64,000 nt of DNA from Calothrix brevissima NIES-22 (GTDB lineage: Bacteria; Cyanobacteriota; Cyanobacteriia; Cyanobacteriales; Nostocaceae). A model generated the notes under the pieces. The model worked only from the letters and a program-made list of their open reading frames with translations. It was not told the DNA's origin and searched no databases. Position numbers and translations under genes: made by a program. Positions 54,988 to 63,805 of this stretch are shown one piece after another (within the stretch, counting starts at the first letter, position 1; each line of letters begins with the position of its first letter). Where the stretch lies: assembly GCF_002367995.1 (NCBI RefSeq), contig NZ_AP018207.1:6796104-6860103 (forward strand), read 5' to 3'.

Positions 54988-55434
54988 CTAAATGTAGTAC
55001 ATAATATCCAACTGCCGCCGCGAATCTCGTTTTTCACAAAGATCCTGCAGCGAATATTTTTGAAACACTGAGTTTGCCGCCTGACAAGCTTCTTGCCAGA
55101 TTTCTGCAATGACAATACTATCTACAGTCCTGGGATTAATGTCTACTTGAGTAGTCTGGACATCTAACCCTTCTAAACATTCTAAAATTTCCAAAACCGC
55201 AATTTTCTTAGGTTCTCGCGCCAAGAAATAGCCACCTTTAGATCCTCGTTGACTTTTGATGATACCACCGCGTCTCAAGGTTGCTAGCAGCTGTTCCAAA
55301 TAGCGATCGGGTATATTTTGTTGCGCCGCGATTTGCCGAATTTGCATCGGTTCGCCGCTTTGATAATGACTCGCCATCTCGATTAACGCTAAGATTGCGT
55401 ATTCAGACTTACAGGATATTTCCACAGGCAGCAA
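54988..55434 (-). CDS. Rrf2-family transcriptional regulator
   Basis: The 148-residue protein has the Rrf2 winged helix: YAILALIEMASHYQSGEPMQ, IRQIAAQQNIPDRYLEQLLA, GIIKSQRGSKGGYFLAREP. The Cys cluster of IscR (three Cys in ~12 residues) is absent; Cys residues are scattered. This fits CymR-like members that bind CysK and control cysteine metabolism, in line with the adjacent cysK. That pairing is inferred from position. Confidence 0.88.
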   Translation of the reverse strand: MLPVEISCKSEYAILALIEMASHYQSGEPMQIRQIAAQQNIPDRYLEQLLATLRRGGIIKSQRGSKGGYFLAREPKKIAVLEILECLEGLDVQTTQVDINPRTVDSIVIAEIWQEACQAANSVFQKYSLQDLCEKRDSRRQLDIMYYI

Positions 55435-55620
55435 TTAAGAATGAAGGATAAAGCATGAAGGATCAATAATTTTCATACTTCATACATTTCTAGTATACTC
55501 CGGCTCTTCACTGGGGTTTGTGTAGACTATCCAGTTTTTGTAAAAAAGCCCTTGTGAAGATGAAATTGCTCAATTCAGATGAAAATAGCAAGGTATTTTA
55601 AAAAAGAATGCAACAGATGG

Positions 55621-55666
55621 TAGGGGCATGGCATTGCCATGCCCTCTAGAATATCTTGATGTGCCG
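55621..55666. repeat. Dispersed palindromic repeat, copy 4 (inverted)
   Basis: TAGGGGCATGGCATTGCCAT then GCCCTCTAGAATATCTTGAT and GTG matches the reverse complement of copies 1 and 2 along its full length. It sits in the ~400-base gap between the Rrf2 gene and the porin terminator. Confidence 0.85.
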
Positions 55667-55755
55667 AAACATTATTCAAATTGGTATAAACCTCACGTAT
55701 CACTGGGTTTTAGCTGTGCTAAACCCTCATCCACATAAATCTCTGTAAGCATAAA

Positions 55756-55779
55756 AAACCCCGCCATTCGGCGGGGTTT
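55756..55779 (-). terminator. Terminator after porin gene
   Basis: AAACCCCGCC-ATTC-GGCGGGGTTT is a perfect 10-base-pair hairpin. Read on the minus strand it is followed by a T run (GGGGTTTTTTATG), the form of a Rho-independent terminator, 56 bases after the porin stop. Confidence 0.9.
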
Positions 55780-55834
55780 AATGAAATTCAAATTTTTATG
55801 TCCACAAATGGAAATCAGAGCCAGACTCTAGATT

Positions 55835-57583
55835 CTAGAAGGTAAATGTGGTTCTGAGTGTACCGATGAATGCGTTTTCTTCAGCATCGTTTTGACCAGG
55901 TGCTCTCAGCCAAATAATACCGGGAGTAACGGAGATATTGTCGGATACGCGATATTTGTAGAAGCCTTCAACATGGATTGGTAAGGTACCACCAGTTAAA
56001 CCAGCGATAGAACGTCCACGAGCATAGGGTTCAGCACCAGCGAAAATACCTAGTACGTTACCTCTCTTACCGAAGTCAGGTAAAGCTATACCACCGCCAT
56101 AGCTCCAAGCTTCAAAATCGTTACCAGCACCTTGCTGAGTCACATCGTGGTAAGAGATAAAGCCACTAATTGACAACTTGTCGCTGGGTCTGAATGCAGC
56201 AGAAATACCGTAGGAGTTACTGTTAGCGGGAGCACTTAGTAAGTTGGCTTGACGAGTACCAACGACACCTCCAGTCGGTAAATCACCACTACCAGCAGTG
56301 ATACCAGCGTCAAATAATGAGCTACCAGCAGAGTGATAACCGTGAACGTAGGTAGCAGCTAAAGCTAGGCGATCGCCTACAGCAAAGTTCAATTGACCTA
56401 AAGCCGCATAGTTACCGTTGAATAAACCTGTATTCACACCAGGATTATTTGCATCTGAAGCCAAGTAACCTATTGTGATAGAACTTGGTTTGAAAATGCT
56501 ACCACCACTGCTAAAAGGAATGTTCAGCGCTATACCTGAGCCACCACCGATGCGATAAATTGGGCTTTCTGATGCAAAGGTAGACAATGCACCGTTACCA
56601 CCATCGGTTTTGTCGAAGAAGTAGGGGTTGTTGACAGCAGCATAATGGCTATGACGACCACCAGCAGCCGCAATGTAAACTTGAGCAGGGCCTACTGGTG
56701 CTTCGTAGGTCAAGCGGTCAACTCTGACACTGTTGGTACCAGTGCTACCTACTTGATAAGTTTGGGTGCCTTCTCTGGTATTAACGGCGACGTTATTTTG
56801 ATCTCTGATATCAAAAGCTGACGCATTACCAGCAGCCAAACGAGTTGTCAACTTGTCTCTACCAGTGAAGCTGGTTTCCAATCCTAAACGGACTCTATCT
56901 TGGAAGACAACGTTATTAGCATCACCAGTTTTGCCACCAAAAGCACCGCTAGCAGCGAACACAGCTTCACCAACTAGCTTGGTGGTTGTAGAGAATTGAT
57001 TGGCTTCTAATTCAGCTGTACGTGCTTCTAAAGAATCAACGCGACCGCGTAAGGTTGCGAGTTCAGCAGAAAATTCTTCTTGTAACCGTTGTAAGGTGGC
57101 TAAATCTTGTTTGGTTACCAAGTCAGCTGTTGCTGTCGCAATTAGTTCGTTAACGCGATCCAAACAAGCATTCAAACCAGCTGCAAATTCATAACGGGTT
57201 AAAGCACGGTTCCCGCGATATGTACCATTGGGATAACCTGCAATACAACCGTAGCGTTCAACCAAGGACTGTAATGCTTGGAATGCCCAGTCAGTTGGCT
57301 GAACATCAGAAAATTGCGAAACTGATGTTACTTGAGCCTGATTGTTGCTAGCACCCTCTTTGCTGTAGCGGTTAACTTGCTCGAGAACTTTAGCATCATC
57401 GCTTGTAGGAGCGGCTTGAGCTATAATTTCTGCGGGCTTTTGCGCTAATTCAGGCGCAGCTTGCTTATCGGATGCTACTTCTGTTGTCGTAGCAGGAGCT
57501 GCTATGGCTGTTGTGGAAACGAGCAGTGTTGCTCCTAAAACTGCTGGACTAATCGCCAGGGATTTCCATAGAATATTAGACAT
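55835..57583 (-). CDS. SLH-domain outer membrane porin (OprB/iron uptake porin type)
   Basis: The 582-residue protein starts at SNILWKSLAISPAVLGATLL, a signal peptide ending near AIAAPA. An SLH domain (~90-150: FSDVQPTDWAFQALQSLVER, YPNGTYRGNRALTRYEFAAG) anchors to peptidoglycan. A coiled coil (LQRLQEEFSAELATLRGRVD) follows, then an OprB-like beta-barrel ending in aromatic TLRTTFTF. This is the major porin type of cyanobacterial outer membranes. I prefer ATG 57583, preceded by GAGGAGAAG, to the upstream 57631. Several paralogues per genome are usual. Confidence 0.93.
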   Translation of the reverse strand: MSNILWKSLAISPAVLGATLLVSTTAIAAPATTTEVASDKQAAPELAQKPAEIIAQAAPTSDDAKVLEQVNRYSKEGASNNQAQVTSVSQFSDVQPTDWAFQALQSLVERYGCIAGYPNGTYRGNRALTRYEFAAGLNACLDRVNELIATATADLVTKQDLATLQRLQEEFSAELATLRGRVDSLEARTAELEANQFSTTTKLVGEAVFAASGAFGGKTGDANNVVFQDRVRLGLETSFTGRDKLTTRLAAGNASAFDIRDQNNVAVNTREGTQTYQVGSTGTNSVRVDRLTYEAPVGPAQVYIAAAGGRHSHYAAVNNPYFFDKTDGGNGALSTFASESPIYRIGGGSGIALNIPFSSGGSIFKPSSITIGYLASDANNPGVNTGLFNGNYAALGQLNFAVGDRLALAATYVHGYHSAGSSLFDAGITAGSGDLPTGGVVGTRQANLLSAPANSNSYGISAAFRPSDKLSISGFISYHDVTQQGAGNDFEAWSYGGGIALPDFGKRGNVLGIFAGAEPYARGRSIAGLTGGTLPIHVEGFYKYRVSDNISVTPGIIWLRAPGQNDAEENAFIGTLRTTFTF

Positions 57584-58008
57584 TTTTTCTCTTCTCCTCA
57601 CACCTTGTATAGATAATTGTGTTCGTTGCACCTATTTTCAATATGCGACATCTTAAATTGGGATTTTCGATGAGGCATAGTTGCCACTAATACAATTCTA
57701 GTTTTTGCGCAGCTAATAACTAAGTTAACTGATGTTAAATATTGATGTAATTAACTTATGCAAAAACACACCTCTATTAGCATATCATTATAAAACATTT
57801 CACACACATGGCAACATCAAAGCGATCGCCTCAAAAACTGTCACACACACAACCTAATACATAAAAACAGAAATTAGGGATAGAAAATTTACTAAAATCC
57901 CCATTTACTTAAGTAATCCGTAGCAATTACGTACCTGAGAATGCATAAAAGCTATTGATTGTCTCCTATCTTTCGTATGTTTTTCACTCAACTTTCCCGC
58001 AAAAATTA
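57584..58008. promoter_or_regulatory. Upstream region of porin gene
   Basis: The AT-rich stretch holds the porin ribosome site (GAGGAGAAG near 57592-57600) and presumably its promoter. One HIP1-type octamer lies near 57822. No gene or clear regulator site is seen. Confidence 0.4.
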
Positions 58009-58290
58009 TTAGTTTATTTGCGAAATTACTGCGGCTAAATCAAAGTCTTTTTGAGTTAGTCCACCAGCGTCGTGTGTAGTTAGTTGGATTTTCACCCTGT
58101 TGTAAGAGATCTCTATATCTGGATGATGTCCTAGAGACTCAGAAGGTTCCACTAATTTATTAATAAATTCAACTGCCTGGATAAAATCCCGAAATTTACG
58201 GGTAATTTCTAGTTTATTCCCTGCCACTGTCCACCCTGACAGTAAGCTTGCTTGGGTTTCAATTTCTTTCTCAGTCAGTAGCTGCGCCAT
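58009..58290 (-). CDS. Pterin-4a-carbinolamine dehydratase
   Basis: The 93-residue protein (from ATG 58290; the frame is open to 58299) has the dehydratase signature ESLGHHPDIEISYNRVKIQL then TTHDAGGLTQKDFDLA. The paired His and the second His bind the pterin. The enzyme dehydrates 4a-hydroxytetrahydrobiopterin. In bacteria that lack aromatic amino acid hydroxylases its role is less clear. It is monocistronic. Confidence 0.92.
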   Translation of the reverse strand: MAQLLTEKEIETQASLLSGWTVAGNKLEITRKFRDFIQAVEFINKLVEPSESLGHHPDIEISYNRVKIQLTTHDAGGLTQKDFDLAAVISQIN

Positions 58291-58434
58291 ATTCAGCAAT
58301 TCCTTTGGTAGTATATATTACTTTTTATTTAGCAATTACTACTGCTACTTTTACAGCATGTTATATGAAGATTTTATATATGCTGATGCGATCGCTTTGA
58401 TAATTTAATAATTTTACCCCCTTCTAAAAACTAT

Positions 58435-58712
58435 CCGCTCTGATTTAGATCGGTGGATCTAAGTCAGAGCGGTCTAGTCGGGTCTTCAGGTTGCAACCAG
58501 ACTGCCGGAAGGAACTCCGTGCATCAGCCTAGCTACTTGAGCTACACTTAGTATCTTTCAGATAACTAAGGCTAACTTTTAGAGAACAGCCCCGGCGCAC
58601 AGCCGGCTAACTGCAACCTGATGACCCATGCGTTTACTACTTTCTATCATGGGCATCACCTCCTTGTTGCCTAAGCGGTCTTAGTTTCAATAAGGCAGAG
58701 CGTTTTGCTCTG
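58435..58712. ncRNA. Candidate structured RNA, unassigned
   Basis: About 280 bases without a normal gene fold into many helices. A 17-base-pair hairpin spans 58435-58472. A long closing stem pairs 58480-58495 with 58612-58627 (arms GGGTCTTCAGGTTGCA and TGCAACCTGATGACCC). Internal hairpins include CCGGC-GCACA-GCCGG and TAGCT-ACTTG-AGCTA. CTAAG-CGGT-CTTAG follows, and CAGAGC-GTTTT-GCTCTG plus TTTTTA looks like a plus-strand terminator (58696-58718). The first hairpin has a G-U pair on the plus strand but an A-C mismatch on the minus strand, favouring plus. However, the minus strand has AAGGAGGTGAT before a 23-codon ORF starting near 58650. The family is not recognised. Confidence 0.5.
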
Positions 58713-58850
58713 GGTTTTTACCTTTACTCAATATAGCACATAAATTTCTGGTGAAATATCTTCAGGCTACTTACGGAATAATTAATTTTGTTAGTTGCAC
58801 AGACTACTAAGCTATTCTGCTTATAAGTTCCATAATCCATTGTGAGGGCT

Positions 58851-58879
58851 GTCAACAGTCAACAGTCAACAGTCAACAG
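58851..58879. repeat. CAGTCAA short tandem repeat
   Basis: GTCAACAGTCAACAGTCAAC is repeated about four times, the reverse complement of the TTGACTG arrays elsewhere. It lies between the RNA candidate and the psbD terminator. Confidence 0.8.
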
Positions 58880-58951
58880 CCCTGATTAGTAGTTATGTAA
58901 TTAATTTAGACGCCCATTAGCTTAAATCTGAACAACTCAAGGACATAAAAA

Positions 58952-58977
58952 TCCCCCACCATTTATAAGGTGAGGGA
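58952..58977 (-). terminator. Terminator after psbD
   Basis: TCCCCCACC and GGTGAGGGA pair with one mismatch across ATTTATAA. On the minus strand the hairpin is followed by TTTTTATG, giving a Rho-independent terminator 39 bases after the psbD stop. Confidence 0.75.
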
Positions 58978-59015
58978 GTATAAAGACTAATTAAAGTTAA
59001 ATTAATCTCAGATGA

Positions 59016-60071
59016 TTACAGAGCGTTACCACGAGGCAGTACTTCTTCAGGGAAGACAAATTGCTCGTGGGGCTGATCTTGAGGTGCCATCCAAGCACGG
59101 ATACCCTCGTTCAGCAAAATGTTTTTGGTATAGAATGTTTCAAATTCTGGGTCTTCAGCAGCCCGTAATTCTTGGGATACGAAGTCGTAAGCCCGCAGGT
59201 TGAGGGCGATACCGACAATACCCACTGCTGCCATCCACAGTCCAGTTACTGGTACAAACAACATAAAGAAGTGTAACCAGCGTTTGTTGGAGAAAGCAAT
59301 CCCGAAAATCTGTGACCAGAAGCGGTTTGCTGTCACCATTGAATAGGTTTCTTCTGATTGGGTGGGGTTGAAGGCGCGGAAGGTGTTAGCTGCTTCGCCA
59401 TCTTCAAATAGGGTGTTTTCTACTGTTGCACCGTGAATCGCACAAAGTAATGCACCACCCAACACACCTGCTACACCCATCATGTGGAAGGGGTTGAGGG
59501 TGAAGTTATGGAAACCTTGAACAAACAGAATGAAACGGAAAATTCCGGCTACACCAAAGCTGGGTGCAAAGAACCAGCTAGATTGTCCCAAGGGGTACAT
59601 CAAGAAGACACTGACGAATACCGCGATGGGTGCAGAGAATGCTAAAGCGTTATAAGGGCGAATTCCCACTAGACGGGCAATTTCAAATTGGCGTAACATG
59701 AAGCCGATTAAACCAAAGGCTCCGTGTAGCGCTACGAATGGCCATAAACCGCCAAGTTGACACCAACGGGTAAAGTTTCCTTGGGCTTCTGGGCCCCAGA
59801 GCAATAATAGGGAATGTCCCAAACTGTCTGCTGGAGTGGATACGGCTACGGTGATAAAGTTACAGCCTTCTAAATAAGAAGATGCTAAACCGTGGGTGTA
59901 CCATGACGTGACGAAGGTTGTGCCTGTTAGCCAACCGCCTAGTGCTAGGAAAGCGCAGGGGAATAATAAAATCCCTGACCAACCTACAAACACGAAGCGA
60001 TCGCGCTTCAACCAGTCGTCAAGAACGTCAAACCACCCTCTACTGGGGGCGCGTCCAACTGCGATGGTCAT
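59016..60071 (-). CDS. psbD: Photosystem II D2 protein
   Basis: The 351-residue protein is D2, with N-terminus [20 protein letters not shown], five membrane helices, the chlorophyll/quinone-site segments [20 protein letters not shown] and [14 protein letters not shown], and the C-terminus [13 protein letters not shown]2 and D1 form the photosystem II reaction centre; D2 carries QA. psbC, which usually overlaps psbD, is absent, so this is the stand-alone second psbD copy typical of cyanobacteria, often raised in high light. A terminator follows at 58952. Confidence 0.98.
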   Translation of the reverse strand: MTIAVGRAPSRGWFDVLDDWLKRDRFVFVGWSGILLFPCAFLALGGWLTGTTFVTSWYTHGLASSYLEGCNFITVAVSTPADSLGHSLLLLWGPEAQGNFTRWCQLGGLWPFVALHGAFGLIGFMLRQFEIARLVGIRPYNALAFSAPIAVFVSVFLMYPLGQSSWFFAPSFGVAGIFRFILFVQGFHNFTLNPFHMMGVAGVLGGALLCAIHGATVENTLFEDGEAANTFRAFNPTQSEETYSMVTANRFWSQIFGIAFSNKRWLHFFMLFVPVTGLWMAAVGIVGIALNLRAYDFVSQELRAAEDPEFETFYTKNILLNEGIRAWMAPQDQPHEQFVFPEEVLPRGNAL

Positions 60072-60487
60072 TAGAGGAAATCTCCAAAAATTTATAAGTA
60101 CAGGTTTTTACTTCTGTATTATAGATCGCTATTAATCTGTAGCTTTCTATAGACAGAAAGTTTACTGGGTTGTCAATCCAGTTTACAATTTTTTACTGAC
60201 TCTAATCATATTAAGTGCAAATCTCTAATTTTTCTAGGTTAAATTTAATTTTTTTTAACAATTTGTATCGGGCATTGGGCATTGGAGCCAGGGGGACAAC
60301 TAAACAACTGTACAGATAAGGGTTATCGCGTCTCTGACCACTGACAATTGACAATTGACAATTGACAATTGTACAGACAAGGGTTATCGCGTCTCTATTG
60401 ACCATTGACTATTGACTTTTGACTCTACACCAGTATCCTGACAGCTAGCGCTAGAATGAGTCCTACAGTTAAATTGTTTAATGCTAA
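60072..60487. promoter_or_regulatory. psbD upstream region and repeat spacer
   Basis: The first ~170 bases should hold the psbD promoter and leader (AT-rich, with TATAGATCGC near 60120). Then come a GGGCATTGGGCATTGG repeat near 60270 and TGACAATTGACAATTGACAA repeats at about 60343-60371. The two GGGTTATCGCGTCTCT stretches near 60320 and 60383 are direct repeats. No gene is seen. Confidence 0.5.
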
Positions 60488-60760
60488 ATGTTTACCATCG
60501 ACTTAACCGTCAGAAACACTGCTTATCCATTATCAGTGCAACGTAAGTCAGCAGAGGATGCTGAGGCTGTTTACCAGTTAATTTTGGCAGCGATGCGCTC
60601 TGGTAACCCTGACATTGTGGAACTAATATGTGAGGGCAAGACCGAGAAAAAAATTGCTGTTCGTGCTAGTGAAATTTCTGGGGTGCAGATTCTTCAGAAA
60701 GATGGTGTCACCACTAGTAGTGGTAGACCACCTGGTTTTGTGGCTCTAACTAGTGAGTGA
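60488..60760 (+). CDS. Small hypothetical protein upstream of ABC ATPase
   Basis: The 90-residue protein starts FTIDLTVRNTAYPLSVQRKS and contains DAEAVYQLILAAMRSG and KIAVRASEISGVQILQKDG. It looks like a compact alpha/beta domain. I do not recognise a named family. It ends 13 bases before the ATPase gene, so the two form an operon. It carries no membrane segment and is therefore not the transporter's permease. Confidence 0.75.
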   Translation: MFTIDLTVRNTAYPLSVQRKSAEDAEAVYQLILAAMRSGNPDIVELICEGKTEKKIAVRASEISGVQILQKDGVTTSSGRPPGFVALTSE

Positions 60761-60773
60761 GCAGGTGAGATAA

Positions 60774-61451
60774 ATGGCGGAAGTGGGTATTGCGGTTCGC
60801 GATCTACAGTTCAATTGGCCTAGTGGTGCGAAGGCAATTAAATCTTGCTCTTTAGAAGTGCCTAGAGGCGAATTTTGGATGCTTTTGGGTACTAATGGTA
60901 GCGGGAAATCGACATTACTCAGATTGCTAGCAGGATTATTAGCTCCCACTTCGGGCGAAATTGGGGTATTGCATCCCGTTGGCTTTGTGTTCCAAAATCC
61001 CGATCATCAATTGGTAATGCCAACAGTTGGTGCGGATGTGGCTTTTGGATTAGTGGAAGAAAAATTACCGCCTGCTACAGTCAGAGCCAGAGTAGAGGAG
61101 GCTTTAGGTGCAGTTAATTTACAATCGCTGCAACGCCGTCCGATTTATGCTTTGAGTGGAGGACAGAAACAACGGGTAGCAATTGCTGGTGCGATCGCTC
61201 GCCAATGTGAAATCCTGTTATTAGATGAACCCACTGCTTTATTAGATCCCGACAGTCAACTGGATTTAGTCGCTAGCGTGCATCGCTTGGTCAAAACGCG
61301 GGGAATCACGGCTTTGTGGGTAACCCATCGCCTTGATGAGTTGAATTATTGTGACGGAGCTTTTTTATTAGAAAATGGCTGTTTAGTAGATCAAGGTGAA
61401 CCACTACGCCTGAAACAACGGTTAATGGAAGTAGACAAAGCCGCTTCATAA
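60774..61451 (+). CDS. ECF/CbiO-type ABC transporter ATPase
   Basis: The 225-residue ATPase has Walker A LLGTNGSGKSTLLRLLAG, the Q-loop region FVFQNPDHQLVMPTVGADVA (typical of energy-coupling-factor ATPases), signature LSGGQKQRVAIAGA, Walker B ILLLDEPTALLDPDS and switch His in VTHRLDE. It would power uptake of a vitamin or metal with membrane subunits encoded elsewhere. The substrate cannot be assigned. Confidence 0.9.
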   Translation: MAEVGIAVRDLQFNWPSGAKAIKSCSLEVPRGEFWMLLGTNGSGKSTLLRLLAGLLAPTSGEIGVLHPVGFVFQNPDHQLVMPTVGADVAFGLVEEKLPPATVRARVEEALGAVNLQSLQRRPIYALSGGQKQRVAIAGAIARQCEILLLDEPTALLDPDSQLDLVASVHRLVKTRGITALWVTHRLDELNYCDGAFLLENGCLVDQGEPLRLKQRLMEVDKAAS

Positions 61452-61660
61452 ACTACCCAAACCTTCGCTGACTTTTGTGTTAGCTGAAGGTGTGAACTTC
61501 TGCATTTCGGGAAAAATCTCTATTTTTTGACAAGACTCATTCATGTCCAAATTGCACATTTTCGCCAGTTGTAATTTGCCAACATGAAACCCGGAAATTG
61601 CCTAGCAGCTTAGTTCTTTGTCGAAAACTCATAATTCAACACCAACAATTTAAACAACTC

Positions 61661-61685
61661 AAAAGCGCCGACAAAAGGCGCTTTT
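61661..61685 (+). terminator. Rho-independent terminator in the gap before NYN gene
   Basis: AAAAGCGCC-GACAAAA-GGCGCTTTT is a perfect 9-base-pair hairpin followed by CCAGTTTTT. It lies 210 bases after the ATPase gene. The gap (61452-61812) shows no other recognisable element. Confidence 0.8.
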
Positions 61686-61812
61686 CCAGTTTTTAGATAA
61701 TTTGATGCCACAACTTTAGATTTCTGTAACATAGTGTTACAAGCAATGCTTCAAGTACTATATAGAGTTATGAACGAATTTTGCCAACTCTATATAACTG
61801 TGATTAAAAACC

Positions 61813-62364
61813 ATGTCTCGTCCCTCATCCCCAGCCGTTTTATTAGTAGACGGCTACAATATAATTGGCGCTTGGTCTTGTCTCAAGAGAACCCGTGATC
61901 ATGCTGGACTAGAAGCAGCACGGGGAGAATTAGTGGAAACGATGACTAGTTATAGCTCGTTTCAAGGTTACGACACCCAAATCGTTTTTGATGCCCAATA
62001 TCAAAACGCTGCTAGTAACAAAGAGATTATTACAGAGCTCTTATCAGTTCATTACACTGATTTTGGGCAAACAGCAGATACATACATTGAAAAACTTTGT
62101 GCTTCTTTACGCTACGAAATAGCACAATCGCGACTTTCGCGCGTGATTGTCGCCACCTCAGATAGAGCACAGCAATTGATGGTACAGGGGTATGGTGCTG
62201 AATGGTTGTCTGCACAACAACTCTGTGGTGAGGTGGAAATGACAGTTTGTCGAATGCGACATAAGTATCAATCACGCAAAAAATCCAATAGCAGATTTTT
62301 AGCTAATTCTATTGATGCCAAATCTCGCGAGCGTTTAGCTGAATTGCGGATGGGCTTGAAATAG
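61813..62364 (+). CDS. NYN-domain RNase (YacP/Rae1-like)
   Basis: The 183-residue protein has a PIN-like NYN domain: acidic residues in LLVDGYNIIGAW, TADTYIEKL and VATSDRAQQ. YacP/Rae1 of Bacillus is a ribosome-associated endoribonuclease of this family. The C-terminus is basic (KYQSRKKSNSRF), suited to RNA. It is monocistronic, followed by tRNA-Asn. Confidence 0.85.
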   Translation: MSRPSSPAVLLVDGYNIIGAWSCLKRTRDHAGLEAARGELVETMTSYSSFQGYDTQIVFDAQYQNAASNKEIITELLSVHYTDFGQTADTYIEKLCASLRYEIAQSRLSRVIVATSDRAQQLMVQGYGAEWLSAQQLCGEVEMTVCRMRHKYQSRKKSNSRFLANSIDAKSRERLAELRMGLK

Positions 62365-62516
62365 GGCTTGCTAGCTAGTCTCTGCTCTAAATCCAGAATC
62401 TGTGTTTGCCAGCCAAAATCAATAACTTCAGCTATCGAGTTGAGAATTTAAAAAAAATTTGGCGGCGGTACTTGCCAAAACCTATTTATTACTTTACTAT
62501 TATAAATCGTGAGCAA

Positions 62517-62588
<72 letters not shown>

Positions 62589-62608
62589 TTTAAAAGGATA
62601 AAAGGTGA

Positions 62609-63805
62609 ATGATGAAGGATGAAAAAGCAAATTTCAAACTTCATCATTCTCATTTTCAGAAGTTGTGGATTCTCGATCCAGAGATTACATTTTTAAATCA
62701 TGGGTCTTTTGGTGCTTGTCCGAAAGCGGTGTTAGCAGTTCAGCAAAAATTGCGATCGCAACTCGAACAAGAACCACTACGTTTTTTTGGGAGAGAATGG
62801 GAACCACTAATAGATAATGCCAAAAATCAACTAGCAGAATTTGTTGGTGCGGATAGGGAAGAGTTGGTATTTGTGAATAATGCCACCACTGGCGTGAATT
62901 CTGTATTGCGATCGCTCACATTTTCTAGTGAAGACGAAATTATCACCACTAACCACGAGTATAACGCTTGCCGTAATGCCCTAGATTTTGTTGCTAGTCG
63001 TACAGGTGCGCGGGTAGTTATAGCTAAGATTCCCTTTCCCATTGCATCGCCACAGCAAGTAATTGCAGCAGTAATGGAGCGAATTTCGCCAAATACGCGA
63101 TTAGCGCTGTTAGATCATGTTACTAGCCAAACTGGGTTGATTTTCCCGATTCAGCAATTAGTACAGGAATTACACCAGCTGGGGATAGATACTCTTATAG
63201 ATGGCGCTCATGCTCCGGGAATGATATCGCTAAATTTGCGAGAAATTGGCGCAACTTATTACACTGGGAATTGCCATAAATGGCTATGTGCGCCGAAGGG
63301 AGCCGCATTTTTGTATGTACAACGAGATAGACAATCCCAGATTCGTCCGTTGACAATTAGTCACGGTGCAAATTCACCGAGAACGGATAAAAGCCGCTTT
63401 CAATTAGAATTCGATTGGACGGGTACAGACGATCCTACCGCGTATATGTGCATCCCGGATGCGATCGCTTTTATGGGTTCATTGCTACCCGGCGGTTGGA
63501 ATGAGTTAAGACAGCGAAATCATCAGCTAGTGTTAGAAGCAAGACAGTTACTCTGTCAATCCTTAAAAGTTTTACCGCCTTGTCCGGAAGAAATGATAGG
63601 TTCTATGGCAGTTATACCAATGTCAGCTGCATTAGAAAACCGCCATTTTATGACCGTACATGATGAATTATTTGATAAATTTGGTATTCAAGCACAAATA
63701 GTACCTTGGCATGAATCGCCAAAACTACTGCTACGGATATCAGCACAAATTTACAATACCCTGGAACAGTATGTATATCTGGCAAAAGCACTGAGGGAGT
63801 TGTAA
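62609..63805 (+). CDS. Class V PLP aminotransferase (isopenicillin-N epimerase-like)
   Basis: The 398-residue protein starts near the tRNA 3' end. Features are FLNHGSFGACPKAVLAVQQK, NNATTGVNSVLRSL, LIDGAHAPGMISLNL (Asp and His at the PLP ring) and the PLP Lys in GNCHKWLCAPKG. It belongs to the CefD/NifS-like class V family. Members include epimerases, desulfurases and aminotransferases; the reaction here cannot be fixed. An in-frame second Met follows the first. It is monocistronic. Confidence 0.87.
   Translation: MMKDEKANFKLHHSHFQKLWILDPEITFLNHGSFGACPKAVLAVQQKLRSQLEQEPLRFFGREWEPLIDNAKNQLAEFVGADREELVFVNNATTGVNSVLRSLTFSSEDEIITTNHEYNACRNALDFVASRTGARVVIAKIPFPIASPQQVIAAVMERISPNTRLALLDHVTSQTGLIFPIQQLVQELHQLGIDTLIDGAHAPGMISLNLREIGATYYTGNCHKWLCAPKGAAFLYVQRDRQSQIRPLTISHGANSPRTDKSRFQLEFDWTGTDDPTAYMCIPDAIAFMGSLLPGGWNELRQRNHQLVLEARQLLCQSLKVLPPCPEEMIGSMAVIPMSAALENRHFMTVHDELFDKFGIQAQIVPWHESPKLLLRISAQIYNTLEQYVYLAKALREL

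Noticed and set aside
58435-58712. tmRNA, RNase P RNA or cobalamin riboswitch
   Set aside because: None of the conserved cores of these RNAs could be found on either strand.
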